From Adiantum capillus-veneris (lineage: Eukaryota; Streptophyta; Polypodiopsida; Polypodiales; Pteridaceae): a DNA stretch of 64,000 nt. The translations under genes were made by a program, and so were the position numbers. The notes beneath the pieces were generated by a model. It searched no databases. It saw nothing but the letters and a program-made list of their open reading frames with translations, and was not told the origin of the DNA. Below, piece by piece: positions 11,701-18,840 of this stretch (position 1 is the stretch's first letter; every line of letters begins with the position of its first letter). The stretch is from NCBI GenBank assembly GCA_014529385.2, contig CM043959.1:14879809-14943808 (forward strand). The letters run 5' to 3'.

Positions 11701-11840
11701 GGAGGTGGTCACAGAAGGAGTAATCCTCTTATAGAACTATTCAATTGGTTTTACAGAAGACAACTTCAAAGGAGGTGGTCACAGAAGGAGTAATCCTCTT
11801 ATAGAACTATTCAATTGGTTTTATAGAAGACAACTTCAGA
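11701..11840 (+). repeat. 70-bp tandem duplication in transposase 3' exon
   Basis: Units start at 11,701 and 11,771 (GGAGGTGGTCACAGAAGGAG...) and differ at only one or two bases. Seventy bases shift the frame, a further lesion in the transposase gene. It is recent compared with most other lesions. Confidence 0.88.
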
Positions 11841-11943
11841 GGATGCAGTACAATAAACAGTCAGGAAATCAGGACAATTGAAATCCTCATTATTTTGACT
11901 TATGTTTCAAAAAAATCATTTTGTATTAATTGAAAACAATACA

Positions 11944-13426
11944 TCAACATTTTAGTCTTTTTGTATCACTGGACTCTGGCAACTCTCCTCTATATCTAAG
12001 AAATTTTCTTCTTTTGTAACCACCAAGTTGTTTCACATCTTCATGCCTAGAGGCCAAGGCATAGCCAGAGTAACACAAAAAGTAACCTGCTCTAGAACCA
12101 TGGAATCCAGGAGCATAGCCAAAAATCCTAAAAGCAGTTGTCCTCTGTATAAGAAGGATCTTATTGGCATTCATGGGGATGGGATCAAATCCCATGAACC
12201 TTGACAAGGTCTTTATGGCAAAAAGTGGTAGCTCACGATGGTCAAAAAATTGAGCATGGATAGCACAAAACACATCCTTGTCTATCCTTGGTAAGTAGTG
12301 AATGAGAGCATGGGCTATATGTTTGGAGGTTCCCCTTGAACCTCCAGCTCTTCCCAAGAAGTTATTCTCATCCAAGAGTTCAATTTGCAAAATCCAAATA
12401 AAACCAATAAGTCAAAAAAATAAAAAGTACAAAGTACATCCTAGTGAACCTGCATATACCTTTTGCAACTCATCTAATTCCACCTCCTTGGCATGCTCTA
12501 GGTTGACAGATCCACCTTTGTCAGTACTGATATTGTCTAATACAACAATATTCCTTTCAAATTCTCAACTCCAACCTCAACAAGCCTGGCTTCAAAATCT
12601 TCATCCTTAAGAGTAGGTTTCTTCTCAGCAACTCTACTTAAACAGAGGCCAAAAGCATCAGGAGCCTCAAGGAATTTTGAATTAGATGTCTCCAAGTCAA
12701 GTTTTAGGAACTCCTCCTTGGGCTCTCCTTCCATATCAATAAAGTCCTTTACCAACTGTGAAGCTTCTGCAATTACTGCAAGAGAATAGTCCTCTCTCAA
12801 GTTTAAAAGAACTTGAATTGAGGGAAGGGGTATGTAATCCTTGCCATTAAGATGATATGGAGATACTTTCAGTGGATGGGATGAAGGTATCAGTAGAAAC
12901 ACTAGAATGCTCCTCAGGATGTGTGTCCAACAACATATTAAGAAAGAAAAGAAAGGCAACTTACTTAGGGACAAGATTGTATCCTCCCTTTAGATGCTTT
13001 TCACAGACAACATTAAGGGAACAGAAAGGTGAAGAGTCAACCTTGCACTTTTTAAACTTTCTAGCTACCTTGCCCTTGTTTATTGGGTCTGATGTGAAGT
13101 CTGTAAGATGGACATATTCCCTACCATCACAGACAAGACTAAGATCTTTAACATGACTATCAAACTTTTCCCACTCTTCTACCATGAAGTCCTTGATACT
13201 GTCCACCAAGAGTGAAATATTCACTCGTGGGTTACACATGACTGATGGCATCTGATAAGGAACTCCCATCACCACCATCTTTGATAAGAGCATCAAGTAA
13301 CTTTTCTGATGGAGACTCATCAAGAAGCTCAATTAGCCCTTCTAGCAACTCGGACATGGTTGCAAAAGAATGACCAAACAAAGCGAAATGTACAATTGGA
13401 CGCTTGGCTGAAGCTCCTACTCGCAC
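11944..13426 (-). pseudogene. ORF-X copy 1, unrecognised transposon protein
   Basis: A minus-strand gene of about 400 codons. The likely start is ATG 13,357 (MSELLEGLIELLDESPSEKL). After a frame change near 13,260 comes DSIKDFMVEEWEKFDSHVKD and DGREYVHLTDFTSDP. A donor-like GTAAGT lies at about 12,958-12,963. The next block (to about 12,560) has YIPLPSIQVLLNLREDYSLA and APDAFGLCLSRVAEKK, then after a shift DELQK before a donor GTATAT (about 12,462). The last block (12,390-11,944) has LPLFAIKTLSRFMG and HGSRAGYFLCYSGYALA. A homologous gene lies at 41,448-43,001. No known family was recognised. It lies tail-to-tail with the transposase and head-to-head with the H3-like gene. Confidence 0.68.
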
Positions 13427-14178
13427 CGTATGGTTGCCAAACGAGGCCGTAGGATAATGTCAAAAGAGGGTACGTTTGTACACCAAGGGTAGTGCTACAA
13501 AATATCCTCAAAGAGGCAAATTTGCAAGTACGCACGTGAGTCTTGATCGGGTAAGATTTTGACAAATTGAGCTTCAATCGTTATATAGGTGTCAAAATAA
13601 TGTGACTGTTGATGACACATGGCACTTTGCATGGATGCCACGTGGCACCAACGGTCAAATCAAACTATATATATTGAAAAGTGGGTGTGTCAGACACACA
13701 TTTTGCCAAACTTTTTCGGAGGTTCTACAATCATTAAGCATTGAATCTAAAGCCTTCCTCCCATTCCAAGTGACCACAAAAAATTTTCACAACCATACGG
13801 AGCGATTGTCATCCTTGGCAAGCTTCTCAAGGTGTTTTAAACTATCGCTCCATTCGGTCATCTTTGATACCTCCGACCATACGGCGCGAATAGTTGCAAC
13901 GGAAGCCTTGCACAAGTTCTCCATCGCTTGGTTCGGTCACTAACCATACGGAGCGAACATCATAATTGGAAGCCTCAAGAAACTATTCACTCGATACGGT
14001 CATTTTTGCTTGTCCACCATTCCTTCATCGTGCTCCATCGCCAGGTTCCGTCACCGACCATACGGATCGAATAGCATTATCCGAAGACTTCCAAAAGAAA
14101 CTATTCACTCGATATGGTCATATTTGCTCGTCTACCATTCCTTCATTGTGTTCTCATTGTTGGAAACTTTTTTCATGC
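13427..14178. promoter_or_regulatory. Divergent intergenic region of ORF-X and H3-like gene
   Basis: A minus-strand TATA-like CTATATAA lies at 13,581-13,588, about 230 bp before the ORF-X ATG. On the plus strand TATATATA lies at 13,666-13,673, about 500 bp before the H3-like ATG. A perfect G-box palindrome GCCACGTGGC lies at 13,637-13,646. The motif ACCATACGGAGCGA recurs near 13,793, 13,878, 13,943 and 14,057, and inverted as GCTCCATTCGGTCA near 13,850. A ~119-bp unit (AAACTATTCACTCGATA...) occurs at about 13,977 and 14,096. Short open frames here look like repeat products. Confidence 0.55.
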
Positions 14179-15026
14179 ATGGAAAGGACTAAAAAGACTA
14201 CCAGAATTTGAGGCCTAACCCACCTATATCAAAACCACCATTTGTTCCTCCACTAAACCCTCAACCATGGGACCCTCTTTCAGTGTCTCCTCCATTAGAG
14301 GATCTCCCAGAGTCTCCTCCATTAGAAGAGGCTCCCCCGTTTGATCCTTTGTCAAAGCCTCCTCCAGTTGAGCCTCCATCAGAACTCCTTGCAACCCAAT
14401 CACGAAGGACCAAGGGAAATGCAAGGAAAAGACTTAACCAATAGGTGAAATCTCTTAGAGAGATAAGAAATGCACAAAAAAGCACTTGTTTGCTTATACT
14501 ACCTCCTTCTCCAAGCTTGTGAGAGTGAAAGCCTACACCAACACTCTTGTCTATGGAATGCAAATCCAACCCCGTCTATTATTCATGAGGGTGGTAAGGG
14601 AAAATTCTGACAGGTTCTATAGAATGATGAATACCAAAGTCTTTCAAGTTGCAAGGTGGCAATCATAGGCATTGCTTTGCTTACAAGAAGCTGCTGAGGA
14701 CTTTCTCATTGACTTTAAATGATGGATTTATAGCTGCTGCATTTGCACACGGAGTGACACTGATGACAAAGGATTTTGTGCTAGTTTCGAGGATTAGGTA
14801 CAGATTTGATAAAGTTTTGGAGCCTATCCCAAACCAAGATATGCAAGCTTTCCAAATTCTAAATATACCCCCAGCTAGGGCAAGCAAGAAGTCAAGTGTT
14901 GTTATTGAGGATGTTAGCCATCTGTACCCAACAAGAAAAGCAGAGGTCTCAAAGGAAAGGAAGAAGGAAAAGCAGGATAAGGTGAAAATGGAGGAGCACC
15001 TTATAGAAGAGTCAATCCTCTCCTAG
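14179..15026 (+). pseudogene. Histone H3-like N-terminal part of transposon protein, copy 1
   Basis: ATG 14,179 gives MERTKKTTR, which resembles the H3 start (ARTKQTAR). After a shift near 14,209 comes a Pro/Glu-rich tail (PPLEDLPESPPLEEAPPFD) and a basic end (RRTKGNARKRL), then a TAG (14,442-14,444). In the same frame the H3 alphaN helix follows at 14,454-14,498: LREIRNAQKSTCLLI. After about 25 extra residues in another frame comes LLFMRVVRENSDRF (alpha 1, to about 14,617), a TAG (14,666-14,668), ALLCLQEAAEDFLIDF (alpha 2, 14,669-14,716) and, after another shift, AHGVTLMTKDFVLVSRIR (alpha 3, about 14,745-14,799). Alpha 3 and its loop align with H3 without gaps, 12 of 28 identical by eye. The tail is far longer than in normal H3. 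The frame then continues (VLEPIPNQD, Lys-rich linker) to a TAG at 15,024. Confidence 0.78.
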
Positions 15027-16322
15027 GAAATCAAATCTCTGATAGCTTCCAACTTTTTGGCCTACCAAAAGATCATAGGACAGATCATAGTGAATGTGTC
15101 TATGTCTTGGGAAAAAGAGCACTACCTTAGTATGATGCAAGAAGACACAGAAATGCTTGTTAAGCATGACATTGAGATAGGAGATACTATTGTCTTGTGT
15201 TCATTGAGGTATGTTTAAGAAACTTGGTCTATTTTTTTCCAAGCTCTTTTGTCATGTGTAACTTTTTTGCACTCATTTTGTAGATTATTGGTAGAGGAAC
15301 TCCCGGAAGATATTGGGAGGAAACTTTTCATTCTTGATCCCCTTGTGACCCAATGCTTCTTCAACAAGCAAGGAACACTTGGCACACTTGGGACATTCTT
15401 CAAGAGTTTTCACCCACTTTGCACTCTTATCATTTACCCCTATGCTGAAGGGTAGGCATATTGTCCTTAATCACCTTTTCATTCTATATTGTTTTTACTT
15501 AATTTTTGCTTCTTGCAGGAACCATTGGAGTCTGATTCTTTTCAATCTTTTAGAGAACTATGCAATGTTCATGAACTCCTTGCCAGCCTTGCATGGCAAG
15601 CATAAACTGTGAGTATTTTTAAGCATAAAACTCCTCTGCCTTTTTCTATTATTATTTGCATTAGTCATTTAATTGTAATTTGTGTTTGTTTCAGTGCTGC
15701 AAAGCTTATTTTCAATCATTTGAGCAAGAACTACAGTACATTCAAGCTTGAAAATGAAACTAGGCCTTTCAAGTTCTTCAATCAAACTGTTCCACTGCAG
15801 CCTGACTCCACATCATGTGGGTGGAGGGTGATTGCAAACTCCTAGAGATACATTGAGTCAAAATTTAGATGAAAACCCTTGGGTGTAAGCAATTATAATT
15901 CTATTCTTTCCACTTAGATTGTTTTGCACAAATGTTTGATTACAACCTTTTTTCAGTTTAATGACTATACTGATACCTGGGTACAATGGGTGAGGGAGAA
16001 GTCGATATGCCTTATTTTATCAAGAGAGAGAAGCCCATTTCAATGATCCTGACTCTCCAGTGAAGCCCAAGGGCATAAAGAGAAAAGAAAAAGGCACCTC
16101 ATCGGAAAAGATGGATAAGAACCTCAAGAGGAGGAGAAGCCAATCAATGTACCCAAGGAGACACACCACAAGAAGAGACAAAAGAAGGGAGAGCCATTTC
16201 ACTCTCCTTTGAAGTTCAAGCCACAAGGACAGAAGCCCAAGGCCAAAGTTCAATCACCACTGAAGCTCCCATTCCATCCTAAACAAAAAAGAAAATTTAA
16301 AAGGGCCATGGATTTTTCTTGA
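15027..16322 (+). pseudogene. Ulp1/C48 SUMO-protease-like part with SPxK tail
   Basis: The H3-like frame continues past the TAG at 15,024 (EIKSLIASNFLAYQKI) and follows four introns with GT..AG ends: 15,209-15,283, 15,452-15,518, 15,609-15,694 and 15,885-15,956. Phases match across each. The spliced product gives LPEDIGRKLFILDPLVTQCF, then NHWSLILF (catalytic His codon 15,523), MFMNSLPALHG (Asn codon 15,574 where C48 proteases have Asp), and LQPDSTSCGWRV (Gln codon 15,798, Cys codon 15,816). Stops follow at about 15,843 and 15,873. The last exon ends in a Lys/Arg-rich tail with SPVKPKG, SPLKFK and SPLKLP, resembling SPKK DNA-binding motifs, and stops at 16,322. C48 enzymes remove SUMO and are common passengers in plant DNA transposons. 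His, Gln and Cys are kept; Asp to Asn would probably weaken catalysis. Confidence 0.78.
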
Positions 16323-16591
16323 TCCACCTTTGTACAATCAATACAAGTCTTTTGTACAACCTTCTATTGTAATATTTTGTGAAATCAATCAATCTAAATC
16401 ACATATTTATGAAAAAACATTTTAGAGTTATTGAATCTTTGTTACATGTTTGGATTCTTTGAACTCAAGTACATTTACCTGAAATGAAGCCAAACAAAGA
16501 TGCCCAAAAACAAGTAAATTTATCAATAGACATTGGAAATTACATAAGTGAAGATTCCAGACTAGTGTTGCTTGATCTTCTTCTTATTGGC
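16323..16591. other. Convergent 3' flank, no gene
   Basis: AT-rich spacer between the Ulp1-like gene and gene C, which end towards each other. It holds AATCAA/AAATCA-type runs and a repeated TTTTGTACAA element (about 16,330 and 16,351) that may serve polyadenylation. No open frame was found. Confidence 0.4.
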
Positions 16592-17818
16592 TCAAAAGTA
16601 ATAACTTTTGGAGGAAGAAATGTTGTAGTTTATGTTTGTATTCTCTGCTCTTGAATTGACTACAACACCATATATCTTAAATCTATACTCAAGAGATGTC
16701 TCATCAAGAAACTCAAGTGAATCTCATATATCGTGTAATTTCCAATTACTAGTAACAATTAGCCTCCTAGGTTCAAGGAAAGGGTGGACTGTAATCTGCA
16801 ATTCAAACTCTGGACAATCCTCCTCTGAATCCAGAGGAGGATCCAATTTCCTAGATTTCTCCTCCATCTCCTATAGTCATAGCCTAGTACTAAAGACTGA
16901 CGAGCTATCTGATAGGAAATGGATAATGAGTTTGGACTTACCCTACAATTGATAGTATCACCAATATGAAAAGTTTCTTTTGACTTCTAATCCTCTCCAA
17001 GGATAGAGTCCACTTGAGGTGTAGCTAATCTTCTGTTCAACCACATGGTACGTGTTCTGTGCAAATCCATAGATCTGAAACATGCCACAAAGACATATAT
17101 AGGTAAAAATGACTATATCCTAATCCTCCTTGATATCCTTCCTGGTGTCATTGCTTTTAGGATATCATTTTGATTCTAAATTTAAAACTTTCCATTGTAT
17201 ATTGATCAGGAACTATCCACTCGAATGACCTTATGGTAGGTTCTGAAAGCTCTTGCAACACTCCATATCCACCCTCTGTGGTTGACACCCTATACTCTAC
17301 AAAATAGACAAACATGTTTATTGTTTTGTAAAAAGATGGTGGCTTATCTGCGTACATAACATCTACAATTGCTTTATGGATGGCTTTGAAAGTGCTAGTG
17401 AGACTTGCTATAGGTTGCCACTCCATTGTTGTTGATGGAAAAACATCTATCCATAAAATTAAGATTCATTGTGAGATACCATCACTTACAAATTAAGACT
17501 TCACATTGTCCACTCACAATATGAAGGTAGATGTTGACCATGTTTGAGCACCATATCCTTGGCTAAGTAGACATGTTGAAATCTTGCAAACCAACCACTG
17601 TCTGATACTTTGAAGGCAAGAATGCGGCCCTTCCAATGATTCTTTACTTCATCCCGCTTGGCCTTCTTGACTCTGTGTGCACCTTTACAAGATGGCAGCA
17701 TGGTCACCCAGTCATTTACATGGTAGCACATTGGTTTCCAAAGGTCATCTTCTTTCATATTGTAAAGATTACAAGAGGTTATTTCATTAGCAGGACGACA
17801 TGAGGAAGACAAAGCCAT
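16592..17818 (-). pseudogene. Gene C, unrecognised four-exon transposon gene
   Basis: Exon 1 starts at ATG 17,818 (MALSSSCRPANEITSC). It has YHVNDWVTMLPSCKG and NHWKGRILAFKVSDSGWFAR, and reaches a TGA (17,501-17,503) shortly before a strong GTAAGT donor (17,489-17,484). Exon 2 (about 17,426-17,157) reads FYKTINMFVYFVEYRVSTTE. Exon 3 (17,074-16,942; acceptor TTTCAG, donor GTAAGT) reads MDLHRTRTMWLNRRLATP, a TAG, then FHIGDTINCR. Exon 4 (16,870-16,592; acceptor ACTATAG) continues in phase with PPLDSEEDCPEFELQITVHP, a TGA (16,724-16,726) and YRFKIYGVVV. The Trp/Phe spacing in exon 1 loosely recalls a BAH chromatin domain; that is a guess. An AG tract lies directly upstream of the ATG. Confidence 0.55.
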
Positions 17819-17819
17819 G

Positions 17820-17822
<3 letters not shown>

Positions 17823-17882
<60 letters not shown>
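17823..17882. repeat. (AG)n microsatellite
   Basis: About 60 bp of pure AG, just upstream of gene C's ATG (CT in gene orientation, where a 5' UTR would be). Confidence 0.95.
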
Positions 17883-17887
<5 letters not shown>

Positions 17888-18185
17888 CAATGAGAACAAA
17901 ACCATTTTCAAAATGAGAGCAAAACCAAAAGTGCCAACGTCTCTTTTTGGTCATCAATGTCCTTGATTTCAGTGTTTAAAAGTCGATTTCGAATCTTCTG
18001 ACATTCACATTCTCAAGGACAACACATCTTAGAGAGTGTAAGAAGGACCATTGTATTTTGTGCCGAAGCTTTAAAATTTGAAGGTTCTCAGCTAAAAATG
18101 TCTTCACAATGCTAAGTTAGAGGAGACATGGATGCCATACTTTTGTTTACGTGTCATCTTCCTATTCACTATAAGAAAATAGCAA
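17883..18185. other. Right subterminal region of the transposon
   Basis: No coding sequence seen. It lies between gene C's 5' end and the right inverted repeat. CACTATAAGAAAAT at 18,167 resembles a CACTA-family end but lies 47 bp inside the RT-defined border. Confidence 0.5.
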
Positions 18186-18213
18186 ACATCCCATTTTTGC
18201 TCGTTTTTGGCTC
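18186..18213 (-). repeat. Right terminal inverted repeat
   Basis: Read inward on the minus strand it begins GAGCCAAAAACGAGC, pairing with the left end at 3428-3454. Confidence 0.72.
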
Positions 18214-18217
18214 TAAT
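18214..18217. repeat. Target-site duplication TAAT, right
   Basis: Partner of 3418-3421. A 2- or 3-bp duplication (TA, TAA) inside TAAT cannot be excluded. Confidence 0.6.
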
Positions 18218-18350
18218 GAAACCTTTGTTCAAATATTTCGTTAATTGTTTCCCCACTTCCTACGCTTTTAAGTGGCTGGGTTTACTTATATGTTTTGACC
18301 CTGGGACTACAGCAATGCCTTGGTCTTTGATGATCACTTGCTACTTGTAA
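18214..18350 (-). pseudogene. Ty3/gypsy RT fragment, upstream half of split RT
   Basis: Minus strand reading towards the border gives KDQGIAVVPGSKHISKPS, HLKA, a TAG, then EVGKQLTKYLNKGFI. This is the conserved lead-in to gypsy RT (VPGSK..P, then QL..yL.KGFI). It joins exactly to RPSSSPW at 3418 and below. One stop shows the gypsy copy was dead or died later. Confidence 0.88.
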
Positions 18351-18399
18351 TAGTTGTAATTCTCTTGAATAGAATCTTACTTATGATCAGTCCTGTCTA

Positions 18400-18840
18400 A
18401 TTCTATTGTTGAATTTAGTACTCTACTCCATAGTACCAAAGCTAATATTCTACATTACAAAACTTTGGTACTGTGCTTTATAGTAATTGGTCGATTGCTA
18501 TATTACTGTAGCACTAAATTTTGCTACTATGCTTTTTTGTTTTCAGCTAACTATTGTAGTACCAAATTTGATACTCTATATTACCAAAATTTGGTACTAT
18601 TTCCTACCAAATGTAGTACCAAATTTGATACTCTATACTACCCAGCTTTGGTACTATTTGCTACATTTACAATCATTCAATTACTACTTTGTTTGACAGT
18701 ACCAATCTTTGGTGGTAATATACCACCAAAGTTGGTACTATAGTACCAAGTTTTGGTACTGTGCTAAATATTTTTAGCTGATTGCTTTGTACAGTAATTT
18801 TGTTGCCAGAGTTATAAGTAGCCTTTTTGGTACTTTAGAA
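18400..18840. repeat. TAGTACCAAA / TTTGGTACTA repeat cluster
   Basis: About ten direct and inverted occurrences of TAGTACCAAA, including two longer units near 18,556 and 18,614 (TAGTACCAAATTTGATACTC). Open frames here are products of the repeat. It could be a foldback or MITE-like unit; no clear ends were found. Confidence 0.65.

Larger units (their letters stand above)
3839..11900 (+). pseudogene. DDE-like transposase, broken by copia insertion
   Basis: Part 1 (3839-4227) has the DGSIYPPDPQ and RFVGDG module and a helical end (LRETQMKGLEGKVKDL). Part 2 resumes at 9833 and runs to 11,064. It contains an HTH-like segment (QIQEVCDTVGVSRKGYR), VIKLEEAQIQKSQ where a first catalytic Asp is expected, then LNADLKALKDIFGICGG and the zinc pair CLYC, then CTLHAEIRILDKLL. 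After a shift near 11,065 it continues (KPPKLADECIEKCEALL, a stop at about 11,219, ARRFL, ALINSIIEAWGQ). An intron at about 11,512-11,573 (GTGAG..TTTTTTTCAG) joins DITYYL to HILYLHGPYFAKKG, and after a TAG comes GMEKSHYQA, a candidate third acidic residue. Cut-and-paste transposase is inferred from the acidic-residue layout and its place in a TIR element. The copia insertion site also needs a one-base shift. Confidence 0.6.
3422..18213 (+). mobile_element. DNA transposon encoding H3-like/Ulp1-like protein
   Basis: The borders come from the interrupted gypsy RT: its frame resumes exactly across 18,214 and 3,420. The direct repeat TAAT (3418-3421 and 18,214-18,217) is the likely target duplication. 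The termini carry an imperfect inverted repeat; six extra bases (ATATTA) sit between the left TAAT and the inverted repeat, so the left end is uncertain by a few bases. The element spans 14,792 bp, or about 9,180 bp without the copia insertion. Gene order: transposase (+), ORF-X (-), H3-like/Ulp1-like (+), gene C (-). All are interrupted by stops or shifts, so this copy cannot act by itself. I do not recognise the superfamily. Confidence 0.82.

Noticed and set aside
13602-14178. Several small plus-strand ORFs as separate proteins
   Set aside because: They lie in the repeat-filled divergent promoter region and their frames follow the repeats.
18160-18182. CACTATAAGAAAAT as a CACTA-family terminus
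   Set aside because: It lies 47 bp inside the border fixed by the gypsy RT frame and has no matching partner at the left end.
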